A stretch of 64,000 nt of DNA from Thermoclostridium stercorarium subsp. stercorarium DSM 8532 (GCF_000331995.1 NC_020134.1:1029465-1093464), one strand, 5' to 3'; numbered from the stretch's first letter, positions 1 through 10,344 are shown. Translations and numbers: made by a program. The notes: generated from the sequence alone by a model not told the origin.

Positions 1-391
1 AACAGAATATATTTTGTATATAAAACCCTGTATCCCGAACTGGATTCGTGGTAGATTACAGGCCGTCGGGAAGGCCTGCATTTCGGTTTTTTGCTGCACG
101 TTTGGCGGACTGTGCTTGTTATTCTGCCAATTTGTTTTTTTGAAGAACAAGAACGGGAGCAAACCGGCGGGAGAGATGCTGAAACATCAGCAAAAGCGCT
201 TATCATTGAGAATGGAAAAAGCATAAAGGACGCGCAAGGCAGTGGGGAAAAGAAAGGCACTGCGTTGGCAGGAGTGATTTTTACTGTAATACGTTTCAGC
301 AGGCTATATTCCGCTTAAAAAGCAGTTATACATAATGCCCATTTAATAATTAAATTTAACAAGTAATATGTTATTTTTAGTAAATTCATAC
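1..391. other. Left-edge stretch without a convincing gene
   Basis: Short open frames occur here on the plus strand (14-226 and 91-318), but they overlap each other, lack a good ribosome site and resemble no family I know. A GC-rich hairpin with arms CAGGCC/GGCCTG near 59-82 is followed by a T-rich stretch and may be the terminator of a gene left of the window. The part from about 340 on is AT-rich and leads into the promoter of the aldolase gene. Confidence 0.4.
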
Positions 392-419
392 TTGATTTTA
401 TTATATGGTCTGATAAAAT
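392..419 (+). promoter_or_regulatory. Candidate promoter of fba
   Basis: TTGATT (392-397), a 16-base spacer and TAAAAT (414-419) preceded by TGA, an extended -10 form. It lies about 75 bases before the aldolase start. Confidence 0.4.
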
Positions 420-495
420 TAAAATGATAATTTTGTAACAAACTTAACCAAAGGGTGTAATTTTTATATTTTGAAATAGATAGGAGTGAATAGAA

Positions 496-1437
496 TTGCC
501 GTTAGTTACAACAAAGGAAATGTTTAAAAAAGCTTATGAAGGCGGTTACGCCATCGGCGCCTTCAACGTGAACAATATGGAAATCATCCAGGGTATTACA
601 GAAGCCGCCAAAGAAGTTAACGCGCCTTTGATTCTGCAGGTGTCCGCCGGAGCACGCAAGTATGCAAAGCATACCTATCTTGTGAAGCTGGTCGAAGCCG
701 CAATTGAAGAAACAGGTCTTCCGATAGCCCTGCACCTCGACCATGGCGATTCTTTCGAGCTGTGCAAATCATGTATTGACGGCGGGTTTACATCGGTGAT
801 GATAGACGCTTCGCACCTGCCTTTTGAAGAAAACATAAGAATAACCAAGCAGGTTGTCGACTATGCCCATTCAAAAGGCGTGGTTGTGGAAGCAGAGCTG
901 GGGCGTCTGTCAGGTGTTGAGGACGATGTTAAGGTAGCCGAGCATGAGGCGATTTATACCGATCCCAATGAAGTTGAGGAATTTGTGGAACGTACAGGCG
1001 TAGACTCCCTCGCCATTGCCATAGGGACCAGCCATGGCGCCTACAAGTTCAAAGGCGAGCCGAAACTCCGTTTTGACATTCTGGAAGAAATTCAGAGAAG
1101 ACTGCCCGGATTCCCGATAGTTCTGCACGGCGCATCCTCCGTTATACCTGAATATGTGGAAATGATTAATAAATACGGCGGACAGATGCCCGGCGCAAAA
1201 GGAGTTCCTGAAGACATGCTTAGAAAAGCGGCTTCAATGGCTGTTTGCAAAATTAACATCGATTCCGACCTCCGTCTTGCAATGACAGCTACAATTCGCA
1301 AGTTCTTTGCTGAAAATCCCGGCGAATTTGACCCGAGAAAATATCTCGGTCCGGCCAGGGAAGAAATCAAGAAACTTGTCAAACATAAGCTGATTAACGT
1401 TCTCGGTTGCGCAGGAAAGGCATCTGAGATATTATAA
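496..1437 (+). CDS. fba: Class II fructose-1,6-bisphosphate aldolase
   Basis: Zinc-dependent cytosolic enzyme that reversibly splits fructose 1,6-bisphosphate into glyceraldehyde 3-phosphate and dihydroxyacetone phosphate in glycolysis and gluconeogenesis. The 313-residue product has the usual length. The HLDHGD motif carries the expected catalytic Asp82 and zinc ligand His83; Glu134, His180 (GTSHG) and His211 (HGASS) are the other expected metal or phosphate-site residues. The start is TTG at 496, chosen because AGGAGTG lies just upstream and the protein begins with the family-typical MPLVTTKEM. It stands alone, with its own promoter candidate and a terminator-like hairpin behind it. The insert between HGASSV and the C-terminal part is common in clostridial members. 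Confidence 0.96.
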   Translation: MPLVTTKEMFKKAYEGGYAIGAFNVNNMEIIQGITEAAKEVNAPLILQVSAGARKYAKHTYLVKLVEAAIEETGLPIALHLDHGDSFELCKSCIDGGFTSVMIDASHLPFEENIRITKQVVDYAHSKGVVVEAELGRLSGVEDDVKVAEHEAIYTDPNEVEEFVERTGVDSLAIAIGTSHGAYKFKGEPKLRFDILEEIQRRLPGFPIVLHGASSVIPEYVEMINKYGGQMPGAKGVPEDMLRKAASMAVCKINIDSDLRLAMTATIRKFFAENPGEFDPRKYLGPAREEIKKLVKHKLINVLGCAGKASEIL

Positions 1438-1443
1438 TAAGAT

Positions 1444-1480
1444 TAACGGCGCGGCATTCAAGGCTGCGCCGTTAAATTAT
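1444..1480 (+). terminator. Terminator-like hairpin after fba
   Basis: Inverted repeat TTAACGGCGC (1444-1453) / GCGCCGTTAA (1466-1475), six bases after the fba stop and followed by an AT-rich stretch rather than a clean T run. Confidence 0.6.
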
Positions 1481-1601
1481 TTATCCCCACTTATGAGGCT
1501 GTTTGTTTCTTGTATTCCGAAGGCGAAAAGAATGTTGCTGAAATTTTTTATCATGTCTGTTTCTCTTCTTCCTGTTACAATATTATATGGTAATATTCCA
1601 A

Positions 1602-1621
1602 AATACCTTGTGGAAGGTATT
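1602..1621. promoter_or_regulatory. Operator-like palindrome before the GH115-like gene
   Basis: Perfect 8-base inverted repeat AATACCTT-GTGG-AAGGTATT ending about 15 bases before the ribosome site. A possible -10 (TATTAT, about 1581-1586) lies just upstream, so the palindrome would sit near the transcription start. No regulator can be assigned. Confidence 0.4.
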
Positions 1622-1650
1622 GCCACAACCGGATTGAAGGGGTAATGTCT

Positions 1651-3711
1651 ATGAATTGTTTTGTGCTGGATGTAAACACTTCATTTTGTCTTCCAAAACC
1701 AATGACGAAGCCGGTGGAACATGCGGCTGAGATCCTGTTCAGGGATTTCCGGAAAGTTTTCGGGAAAAGTCCTGAGACAACCGACAGCGACGGGAATGCA
1801 TCTGTTGTGGTGCGTTATGCCGGACAGGGTGATGAAATCGCAGGCAGGCCCGAATGCTTCAGAATATCGGTTTTTAAAAATGAAAAAGATGATTCCTGTA
1901 GAATGGATATAACGGGAAGCGATGATTTGGGAATCATTTATGCACTGCTTTATGTCAGCGAAAAATATCTGGGAGTGGATCGGTTCTGGTTTTGGACGGA
2001 AAAAGAGCCTGAAAAGAGGGAAAGAATTGAAATACCTCCGGGGGTTTACATTTCCCCAAGCCCAAAAGTAAGGTACAGAGGATGGTTTGTAAACGATGAG
2101 GTATGCCTGATTGGATGGACAGATGTTTATCCGCCGCCAAAAGAGGTATGGATGCCGGTTTTTGAAACTTTGCTCAGGTGCGGTGGAAACATGGTAATTC
2201 CGGGCACCGATCTGCCAAGAACAGGAGTACATTGGGACCTTGCTTTAGAAATGGGACTTTATATAACACATCACCACGCCGAACCCCTTGGAGCCGAGAT
2301 GTTCCTCAGGGCATATCCCGATAAGTCTCCAAGTTACGACGAAAGCAAAGACCTGTATGAAGCTTTGTGGGAAGATGCGATTAAGAAGCGAAAAGATGAA
2401 AAGGTTATTTGGGTGCTTGGGTTCAGAGGCCAGGGAGACTGTCCTTTCTGGGAAAACTCTCCGGAATACGACACCCCTGAAAAACGCGGAGAGCTAATCA
2501 GCCGTGTTATTCACAGACAGTACGAGATCCTTTGCAAGTACGTAAATAATCCTCCATGTGCCGTCTATCTTTACGGAGAAATAACCGAACTGTACAGGCA
2601 GGGATTAATTAATTTTCCTGACGGGGTGATAAAGATATGGTCGGACAACGGGTACGGTGAGATGGTATCAAGAAGACAGGGAAACCATAATCCGAGAGTA
2701 CCGTCCCTTCCGACAAATAAGGATGTAGGCCCTCACGGCCTGTATTACCACATAACCTTCCATGATCTGCAGGCGTCCAATCATCTGGTAATGATGCCAA
2801 GCCAGCCTGAATTTATAAAAAATGAGCTGGTTAAGGCCTTTAACGCGGGAGCAGATTATTACCTCCTGCTTAACTGCGGAAATATAAGGATGCATGTTTA
2901 TTTTCTTGACCTGGTAAGCAAAATCTGGAGCGACGGTGACATTGACACCGGCGTTCACATGGAAAATTTCTGTAAAAAATATTTCTCAGCTGCCTGGGAA
3001 AAAGCTTTAAGCTGTTACAGGGATTATTTCAGATATGCAATACGTTATGGGGAAAATCCGTCCGATGCGGCCGGTGACGAATACTATCACCATCCCGCGC
3101 GAATGATTATAGGCCACTGGGTAAGAGGTGAAACAAAAGAAACCGCAAAGGATTTGTTGTGGGCAACAGGCGAGCTGGATTTCCCCGAGCAGGTAAGATT
3201 CTTCTATGAAAAAATGATCAATGCAGTCGAAAATTTTGAGAAACTGAAAGAGAAATGTGTGGACACCTGTAACAGTTTGCGTCGGGAAGAAGCGGTATTC
3301 TTTAAGGACAATATTCTGTTTCAGGTACGGTTCCTTCTTTCGGGGTGCAAGGGTTTCATTTCGCTGTGCAAATCCTTCTTTGAATTTGAAAAGGGCAATT
3401 ATCCGCTGGCTTTCGTATATGCTTCCCAGTCCATGTGGGAATACGGTGAAAGCCTGAATGTAATGGCTGAAAGCGAACACGGCAAATGGAAAAACTTCTA
3501 TCGGGCTGACTGGCTTACCAATGTAAAGAGCACGCTCTACAGCCTTGATACTTTAAGGAAATATTTGCGGATGCATGGCGACAGTCCCGATTTCTTTATC
3601 TGGTACAGGGAATATATCATGACCGAGAAAGTTTTTCTCGAAAATACGCACCGGAAGCCGTTATCCGACGATGAACTGGCGGTGAAACTGAAGGAAAAGC
3701 TGCTCGGATAA
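1651..3711 (+). CDS. GH115-like glycosidase (putative alpha-glucuronidase)
   Basis: About 686 residues. The N-terminal ~120 residues look like the small alpha/beta domain preceding the barrel in GH115. From about residue 130 the family pattern RGWFVNDE, then VFETLLRCGGN, then THHHAEPLG, then VLGFRGQGD matches the GH115 catalytic barrel (xylan alpha-1,2-glucuronidase). A helical C-terminal part follows; the C-terminal beta-domain of ~900-1000-residue GH115 proteins is missing. No signal peptide or lipobox is visible, so it is probably cytosolic and would act on imported oligosaccharides. ATG 1651 is preferred over ATG 1645 because GAAGGGG ends eight bases before 1651 but only two before 1645. 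Family membership is judged by motif resemblance; the substrate is inferred. Confidence 0.7.
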   Translation: MNCFVLDVNTSFCLPKPMTKPVEHAAEILFRDFRKVFGKSPETTDSDGNASVVVRYAGQGDEIAGRPECFRISVFKNEKDDSCRMDITGSDDLGIIYALLYVSEKYLGVDRFWFWTEKEPEKRERIEIPPGVYISPSPKVRYRGWFVNDEVCLIGWTDVYPPPKEVWMPVFETLLRCGGNMVIPGTDLPRTGVHWDLALEMGLYITHHHAEPLGAEMFLRAYPDKSPSYDESKDLYEALWEDAIKKRKDEKVIWVLGFRGQGDCPFWENSPEYDTPEKRGELISRVIHRQYEILCKYVNNPPCAVYLYGEITELYRQGLINFPDGVIKIWSDNGYGEMVSRRQGNHNPRVPSLPTNKDVGPHGLYYHITFHDLQASNHLVMMPSQPEFIKNELVKAFNAGADYYLLLNCGNIRMHVYFLDLVSKIWSDGDIDTGVHMENFCKKYFSAAWEKALSCYRDYFRYAIRYGENPSDAAGDEYYHHPARMIIGHWVRGETKETAKDLLWATGELDFPEQVRFFYEKMINAVENFEKLKEKCVDTCNSLRREEAVFFKDNILFQVRFLLSGCKGFISLCKSFFEFEKGNYPLAFVYASQSMWEYGESLNVMAESEHGKWKNFYRADWLTNVKSTLYSLDTLRKYLRMHGDSPDFFIWYREYIMTEKVFLENTHRKPLSDDELAVKLKEKLLG

Positions 3712-3740
3712 GTAAAATTAAAAACTTTTTATAAGTTCCG

Positions 3741-3773
3741 GGATATACGATGAAAGCCGTATATCCTTTTTTT
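3741..3773 (+). terminator. Intrinsic terminator after the GH115-like gene
   Basis: Perfect 9-base stem GGATATACG (3741-3749) / CGTATATCC (3758-3766) followed by seven T residues. Confidence 0.9.
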
Positions 3774-3992
3774 ACTGATTTTTAAGGTTTCTTAAAAAAT
3801 AATTAAGAATTTTGCCTATTTAAATTTAATAGAAAAAAGCACATAATTGATATGGATTGTTTAACACAGAAATTTCCGAATAAATTGCCATACTTACCCA
3901 TAAAAAATACGTAGTAATTTACGCAGTTTTTTATGGCATTGTTCAGACAGCGAGGAAAAACATCGGAAAGCACGTTTTGGAGGCGTTTTGGA

Positions 3993-5063
3993 ATGCAAAA
4001 TACAGGAGAGAGGCGTATTCGCCGGAGATCATCGGTGAGCTTGGCTTTTATTTTGTCAATGCTTGTTATAATGCTGCTCATACTGTTCAGGCACCACAGT
4101 ATGGATGAAATTCAGGAACTGTTAATGAGTCTGAAGGCAAAATGGCTGCTCGCGGCAGTCGGATGTGTTTTGCTATCATACCTGTGTGAAATGGCGTGTT
4201 TTTATGTGATCACGAGAAAAATACATGGAAAGGCGTCATGGCGTACATCTTTCCGTGTTACTATGGCGGGTGTATATTTCAATTCGGTTACCCCTTTTGC
4301 CTGCGGCGGGGAGCCGTTCCAGGTGAGTTATTTAATGGATGACGGTATACCAATGGGAAGCTGTGCCAATATCATAATGGTTAAGTCTACCATTTTTCAG
4401 GCATCGGTATTTCTTTTCAGCGTTTTTTCCTATGTTTTTAATGCCGATGCTTTGTACCGGCTGGTGGAAAGGTTTGACTTGTTTTTCATTGCCGGAATTT
4501 CGGTAAATATAATAGTAATATTATTTTACGGGCTGTTTCTGGTTAACAAAACAGCCGCAAAAAAAACCGTCAATCTTGTCTTTAAGCTTCTGGGGAAATG
4601 CCATATAATTAAGGAACCTGAAAAATACGGCAAAAAGAAGGAGGAAGAGATTGAGCATTTTGCCAGGGCAAGCAGAATGATTTTTAATGATGCAGGCGCC
4701 ATTACAGTAGCTTTTGTTTTCCAGTTCGTGAATTTGCTTTTGGGCTACGTGGTTCCGTATTTCCTGCTCGTTTCCCTGGAAGGGAAGTATGACGCTTTCT
4801 TTGATATGGTAACTTCGCAGGCGATACTCCGCCAGATAACCGCTTATATACCTTCTCCGGGCGGCGCGGGCGGAACCGAGGGGATAAGTTATTTCTTCTT
4901 CATGAATTTTTTTACAAAAACTCCTGTAGTATCGGTGATACTTATATGGAGACTTTTGACCTATTACTTCAACATTGTTTTCTCAGGCGTATACCTTATG
5001 GTTATAAGGGAGCGCAATTTTAAATCCGAAATAAAACAGATCAGGTCGGGGAAAGCGGCTTAG
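3993..5063 (+). CDS. Flippase-like integral membrane protein (LPG synthase TM / UPF0104 type)
   Basis: About 356 residues with roughly eight hydrophobic segments and a basic N-terminus (RRIRRRSS). The pattern GVYFNSVTPFACGGEPFQ and a later TAYIPSPGGAGGTEG is typical of the lysylphosphatidylglycerol synthase transmembrane family (the flippase half of MprF, YbhN-like proteins). There is no aminoacyl-transferase domain, so a lipid flippase or envelope role is inferred, not synthesis of a modified lipid. ATG 3993 is chosen because GGAGG lies nine bases upstream; an in-frame ATG at 3933 has no ribosome site. It is followed after 29 bases by a two-component pair, suggesting one envelope-linked operon. 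Confidence 0.75.
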   Translation: MQNTGERRIRRRSSVSLAFILSMLVIMLLILFRHHSMDEIQELLMSLKAKWLLAAVGCVLLSYLCEMACFYVITRKIHGKASWRTSFRVTMAGVYFNSVTPFACGGEPFQVSYLMDDGIPMGSCANIIMVKSTIFQASVFLFSVFSYVFNADALYRLVERFDLFFIAGISVNIIVILFYGLFLVNKTAAKKTVNLVFKLLGKCHIIKEPEKYGKKKEEEIEHFARASRMIFNDAGAITVAFVFQFVNLLLGYVVPYFLLVSLEGKYDAFFDMVTSQAILRQITAYIPSPGGAGGTEGISYFFFMNFFTKTPVVSVILIWRLLTYYFNIVFSGVYLMVIRERNFKSEIKQIRSGKAA

Positions 5064-5092
5064 ATCAGAAGTTATGCCGGAGGACGGATGAT

Positions 5093-5791
5093 ATGGCGTA
5101 CAACGTATTGATCTGCGATGACGAAAAGGACATTGTTTCGGCTTTGAAAATTTATTTGTCTTCCGAAAATTATAAAACCTTTGAAGCCTATACGGGAAAA
5201 GAAGCCTTGAGAATTATAGAGAACAATGACATTCATCTTGTGCTGCTGGACATTATGATGCCTGAAATGGACGGAATTACTACGATGCTGAAAATAAGGG
5301 AGAAATATAATATCCCTGTAATTCTGCTTACTGCAAAAAGTGAAGACACAGACAAGGTATTGGGGCTTAACCTGGGAGCCGATGACTACATAACAAAACC
5401 GTTCAATCCCGTTGAGGTGATTGCAAGGGTAAGATCGCAGCTAAGGCGTTATATGCAGCTCGGAGGTGCCAATGTCAAACCGTCAACCATAGTGATCGGG
5501 AATATTGAACTGGACGACAGGGCCAAAACGGTTACGGTTGACGGTGAACCTGTTAACCTGACGCCAAAGGAATTCGAAATTCTGAAACTTTTAATGGAGA
5601 ACCCAGGACAGGTGTTTTCGCCGAGAGAGATTTACAGGCGGGTATGGAATGACAACCCTTTTGGTTCGGAAAACACCGTGGCGGTACATATTAGGCATTT
5701 ACGCGAGAAGCTTGAAATAAACCCTGCCGAACCAAGGTATTTGAAAGTTGTATGGGGACAGGGCTATAAAATGGAGCGGAGTGGTGGATGA
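5093..5791 (+). CDS. OmpR/VanR-type response regulator
   Basis: A 232-residue DNA-binding response regulator. The receiver domain (about 4-118) has the acidic pocket Asp9/Asp10, the phospho-acceptor Asp53 (LLDIMMP), a conserved Thr80 and Lys102 (TKPF). The winged-helix output domain covers about 130-230, with the typical LTPKEFEILKLL and VWGQGYKM segments. GGAGG precedes the ATG at 5093. Its stop overlaps the start of the next gene by four bases, so it is almost certainly translated together with the kinase. Target promoters are unknown. Confidence 0.93.
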   Translation: MAYNVLICDDEKDIVSALKIYLSSENYKTFEAYTGKEALRIIENNDIHLVLLDIMMPEMDGITTMLKIREKYNIPVILLTAKSEDTDKVLGLNLGADDYITKPFNPVEVIARVRSQLRRYMQLGGANVKPSTIVIGNIELDDRAKTVTVDGEPVNLTPKEFEILKLLMENPGQVFSPREIYRRVWNDNPFGSENTVAVHIRHLREKLEINPAEPRYLKVVWGQGYKMERSGG

Positions 5792-7710
5792 TGAACAAAC
5801 TCACATACAGTCTGGCCGGCAAAGTTGTCGCCATTTTCCTTTTTGTAATGCAGGTCATGGTGTTTATCGGCGGAGTTATAGGCGTAATTGTGCTATACCA
5901 GTATGGATTTTATGAAACCAATGTGGAAAGTATAAAGGAAGAGATATTTGAAAACATTACAAGGGAATATGCCAGTTCGGTGTACTATCGTTATTTTATT
6001 CCCAATAAAGATAACCCGGAAAGGTTAAATAATCATATAAAGGACATTCCCGTACGCAGCACGAATTTTTTCTTTATACTTAAGAATTCGGACGGTGACA
6101 TTCTTCTCAGCAATTATTCCGGTCAGGAATATCAGTACGCATGGATGTTTAATTTCAGTAATATAAGGTACATAAGCGATGTATCAGGCAATTCTGATGT
6201 TGACGAAATTTATGAAAATTATGCAATGGAATGTTTTGTGAAAAATCCTCTTGATTCCGATGACTTATATTACACCGTCGATCGCCTGGTGAATTTTGCA
6301 TATAAGATAAGGTACGCATTGATTCCTGTTATCCTCTTGTCCCTTGTTTTGTCAATTATTCTGTTTATTTTTCTGATGTGCAGCGCAGGCAGAAGGAAGG
6401 GCAAAGACGGTGTTGTACCAAACGGGATTGATAAAATTCCCTTTGACTTGCTGCTGACGACTGTATTAATTGTTGTGGTTGCGGAAGCTGCTTTGTTTTT
6501 TAATTATGTGTCTTATCTGGACACCATCGGTTTTATAATATTTTTCGTACTGTTTGCCATTGTTGACGTTCTGCTGTTTTTACTTGTATGCATGAGCTTT
6601 GCCACAAGGTATAAAATGGGGAAATGGTGGAAAAACACGTTAATTTACCGAGTTATAAGCATTATTATAAGGTTTTTCAAGATGTTTTTAAATTTCATGA
6701 AATATTTCTTTCAAAATTTGCCCGTTGCCGTGAAAACCCTTTTTGTACTGTCAGGTATTGTGTTTTTGGAGTTCATCGGACTGTATATAGGAATTTACAA
6801 CACAGATTTTTTGATTATGTTCTGGATTCTGGAGAAAATCATACTTATTCCTTTGATAATTCTTGTGTCAATAAACCTTCAGAAGCTTAAGAAGGGCGGC
6901 CAGAAAATAGCTGCAGGGGATTTGAATTACCAGATAGACACGAAGTATATGTTCTGGGACTTCAAGCAACACGGCGAAAATTTGAACCGCATCGGAGAAG
7001 GCATGGCGAAAGCCGTTGAAGAAAGACTTAAAAGTGAACGTTTCAAGACCGAGCTTATAACCAATGTGTCCCATGATATAAAAACACCCCTTACCTCCAT
7101 TATTAACTATGTGGATTTAATAAAAAAGGAGAAAATTGAAAATGAAAAACTGAAAGAATATATAGATGTTTTAGATCGCCAGTCAATGAGGCTGAAAAAG
7201 CTTTCGGAGGATTTAATTGAAGCATCGAAAGCGTCAACGGGAAATTTGCCGGTAAATCTGTCCATGACCGAAATAGGGGTTCTGTTCACCCAGGCGGTGG
7301 GGGAATATGAGGAAAGAATAAAAAATGCAGGACTTGAGCTTGTTTTGAATAAGCCTGAGGAGGAAATATATATACTGGCCGACGGGAGGCATCTGTGGAG
7401 GGTTTTTGACAATCTGCTGAGCAATATATGCAAATATTCCATGTCCGGAACAAGGGTATATATCAGCCTGGAAAAAATAAACGGGCAGGCGGTGATAACC
7501 TTCAGAAACATATCAAAATATCCGCTGAATATATCCAGCGACGAGCTTTTGGAGAGGTTTGTGCAGGGCGACAGATCAAGGAATACCGAAGGCAGCGGCC
7601 TTGGGCTTTCGATAGCGAAAAGCCTTACCGAACTGCAGAAAGGAAAACTGGAATTATATATAGACGGAGACTTGTTTAAAGTAATTCTGAAATTTGACAC
7701 GGTGAGTTAA
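5788..7710 (+). CDS. Multi-pass sensor histidine kinase
   Basis: 640-residue kinase partner of the regulator just upstream (ATGA-type overlap). One N-terminal membrane helix (about 11-33) and a second at about 173-195 flank a ~140-residue extracellular segment. Further hydrophobic segments lie at about 217-268 and 312-356, giving around six membrane passes, more than a plain VanS protein. A HAMP-like linker leads to the dimerisation/phosphotransfer domain with His429 in NVSHDIKTPL. The ATPase domain shows the N box (NLLSNICKY) and G box (GSGLGLSIAKSL). The extracellular segment shows no domain I can name, so the signal is unknown; the flippase-like neighbour suggests envelope or antimicrobial stress. 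Confidence 0.9.
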   Translation: MMNKLTYSLAGKVVAIFLFVMQVMVFIGGVIGVIVLYQYGFYETNVESIKEEIFENITREYASSVYYRYFIPNKDNPERLNNHIKDIPVRSTNFFFILKNSDGDILLSNYSGQEYQYAWMFNFSNIRYISDVSGNSDVDEIYENYAMECFVKNPLDSDDLYYTVDRLVNFAYKIRYALIPVILLSLVLSIILFIFLMCSAGRRKGKDGVVPNGIDKIPFDLLLTTVLIVVVAEAALFFNYVSYLDTIGFIIFFVLFAIVDVLLFLLVCMSFATRYKMGKWWKNTLIYRVISIIIRFFKMFLNFMKYFFQNLPVAVKTLFVLSGIVFLEFIGLYIGIYNTDFLIMFWILEKIILIPLIILVSINLQKLKKGGQKIAAGDLNYQIDTKYMFWDFKQHGENLNRIGEGMAKAVEERLKSERFKTELITNVSHDIKTPLTSIINYVDLIKKEKIENEKLKEYIDVLDRQSMRLKKLSEDLIEASKASTGNLPVNLSMTEIGVLFTQAVGEYEERIKNAGLELVLNKPEEEIYILADGRHLWRVFDNLLSNICKYSMSGTRVYISLEKINGQAVITFRNISKYPLNISSDELLERFVQGDRSRNTEGSGLGLSIAKSLTELQKGKLELYIDGDLFKVILKFDTVS

Positions 7711-7809
7711 TTAATGCTTTATTTGTCATAAGATACATACTTTAAAACTTTTTGATCATAGTTCACAAAAACAGATTTGGCCGTTTTTCCTTGTTTTGAC
7801 TTTGAACTA

Positions 7810-7838
7810 TTGACAATAAATTGAATAAATAATATACT
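7810..7838 (+). promoter_or_regulatory. Promoter of the LacI-family regulator gene
   Basis: Consensus TTGACA (7810-7815), 17-base spacer, TATACT (7833-7838). The predicted start falls inside the operator-like site that follows. Confidence 0.85.
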
Positions 7839-7845
7839 TAAGTGA

Positions 7846-7857
7846 GCAAACGGTTGC
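7846..7857. promoter_or_regulatory. LacI-type operator at the regulator's own promoter
   Basis: GCAAACGGTTGC is a near-perfect even palindrome with a central CG, as typical of LacI-family operators. It starts eight bases after the -10. The same core, CAAACGATTGC, lies at the same place after the promoter of the binding-protein operon (10384-10394), so it is the likely site of the protein encoded next to it. Confidence 0.65.
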
Positions 7858-7878
7858 ATCAATGGAAGTGGGTTGTAT

Positions 7879-8901
7879 ATGAGGGTAACAATTAACGATA
7901 TTGCAAAAGCCGCGAATGTATCTCCTTCTACCGTATCCCGTGCCCTTGCGGACAGTCCGAGGATAAGCAAGGCAACAAAAAGAAAGATATTCAAAATAAT
8001 GGAGGAGATGAATTATTACCCCAATGTAATAGCCCGTTCCCTGGCCAGGAAGTCGACGAACATTATCGGTGTTCTGGTGATGGGAACAACTGAAAAAGCC
8101 TTTCAGCATCCGTTTTTTCCTGAGATATTAAGAGGGGTCGCTTCGGTGGCGTATAAAAATGAGTATAAAATACTCATTTCCAGTGTAACCGACATGGATG
8201 AACAGAGAAAAATCGTGAATGATTTGACCCAAAGCGGTATAACTGAAGGGCTTCTTATACTGTCATCGGGAGTAAATGATCCTACAATCCCTTATCTCAA
8301 GGAAATTCAGTTCCCCTTCGTTATTGTCGGAAGGCCTGATAACGAAAACGAAGTTAACTGGGTTGATAATGACAATGTTTCAATAGGGTATCAGATGACC
8401 CGGCACTTAATAGAAGTGGGGTGCACTGATATAGCTTTTCTCGGAGTGGATAAAAAATTCATGGTCACCCTCGACAGACTGAAGGGATATAAAATGGCTC
8501 TCAAGGAAAATAATATTCCGCTGAATGAAGATTTGATCGTTGAGGGAAAGTTTGTTGACGACACGGGATATGATCTGATGAAAAAACTTCTGGATCGCGG
8601 CATAGTACCTTCAGGTGTTATTGCCTGTGATGATTTGCTGGCCTTCGGCGCTATTAAATGCCTTAACGAAAAAGGGTTAAGGGTTCCGGAGGATGTGGCG
8701 GTGGCAGGTTTTAACAATGTACCGCTGTCAAGTTATTTCACACCTCCCCTGACTTCTGTTGATATCAATGCTTTCAGTCTTGGGGCGAAAGGATTTGAGC
8801 TTTTGCTGAACAGCATAAAAAGTGAGGTTAAAAGTTTTAACAGGGCAATTATTCCTTTTCAGTTGATAGTACGCGAGTCTACGATGAAAAAAGGATCGTA
8901 A
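7879..8901 (+). CDS. LacI-family transcriptional regulator (probable alpha-glucan regulator)
   Basis: 340 residues. The N-terminal helix-turn-helix (TINDIAKAANVSPSTVSRAL) and hinge helix (NVIARSLARK) are followed by a periplasmic-binding-protein-like effector domain of about 280 residues. ATG 7879 is preferred over an in-frame TTG at 7873 because GGAAGTGG lies seven bases before it. Operator-like sites at its own promoter and at the maltodextrin transporter promoter suggest autoregulation and control of sugar uptake. An IS30 element now lies between this gene and that operon. The effector is inferred (a maltodextrin or related sugar) from the neighbours only. Confidence 0.9.
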   Translation: MRVTINDIAKAANVSPSTVSRALADSPRISKATKRKIFKIMEEMNYYPNVIARSLARKSTNIIGVLVMGTTEKAFQHPFFPEILRGVASVAYKNEYKILISSVTDMDEQRKIVNDLTQSGITEGLLILSSGVNDPTIPYLKEIQFPFVIVGRPDNENEVNWVDNDNVSIGYQMTRHLIEVGCTDIAFLGVDKKFMVTLDRLKGYKMALKENNIPLNEDLIVEGKFVDDTGYDLMKKLLDRGIVPSGVIACDDLLAFGAIKCLNEKGLRVPEDVAVAGFNNVPLSSYFTPPLTSVDINAFSLGAKGFELLLNSIKSEVKSFNRAIIPFQLIVRESTMKKGS

Positions 8902-8909
8902 TTCCTTTT

Positions 8910-8924
8910 CTTTTTTCCCTTTTT
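8910..8924 (+). repeat. Left copy of 15-bp direct repeat flanking the IS30 element
   Basis: CTTTTTTCCCTTTTT; an identical copy is at 10309-10323. Candidate duplicated target, but longer than the 2-4 bp usual for IS30 and low in complexity. Confidence 0.5.
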
Positions 8925-9003
8925 GTAAATTGCAATATTAAATGCAACACCTATAGTGGAAATCATCCATAATTTTAGGTGTTAAAGTACAACATCATCT
9001 TTT

Positions 9004-9125
9004 AGCCCTTCTTAACTACTATCTTGAGCGAGTGCAGAGGGTAGTCAAGGGTTATCGATAGATAAGACAAAGTCTTTACCCTTGACTACCCTCAAATGAG
9101 CTTTAAAATATCTTGGATGAAGGGC

Positions 9126-9126
<1 letters not shown>
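9004..9126. repeat. Nested inverted repeats downstream of the transposase
   Basis: Perfect 16-base arms GAGGGTAGTCAAGGGT (9037-9052) / ACCCTTGACTACCCTC (9078-9093), enclosed by AGCCCTTC (9004-9011) / GAAGGGCT (9119-9126). The loop contains the palindrome TATCGATA (9053-9060) and a small hairpin AAGAC-AAA-GTCTT (9064-9076). No T run follows on either strand, so it is not an ordinary intrinsic terminator. Confidence 0.85.
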
Positions 9127-10265
<1,139 letters not shown>

Positions 10266-10308
10266 TTTTTTATTTCATTTTACTGTTGCATTTAATTTTA
10301 CAACGAAC

Positions 10309-10323
10309 CTTTTTTCCCTTTTT
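10309..10323 (+). repeat. Right copy of 15-bp direct repeat flanking the IS30 element
   Basis: Identical to 8910-8924. About five bases lie between it and the right tip of the element. Confidence 0.5.
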
Positions 10324-10344
10324 CCCCTTCCCAAATTTTTAATA

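Noticed and set aside
14-318. Two overlapping short open frames at the left edge
   Set aside because: No ribosome site, no family, mutually overlapping; left as unexplained sequence.
1681-2232. 183-codon open frame opposite the GH115-like gene
   Set aside because: Antisense shadow, no start signal.
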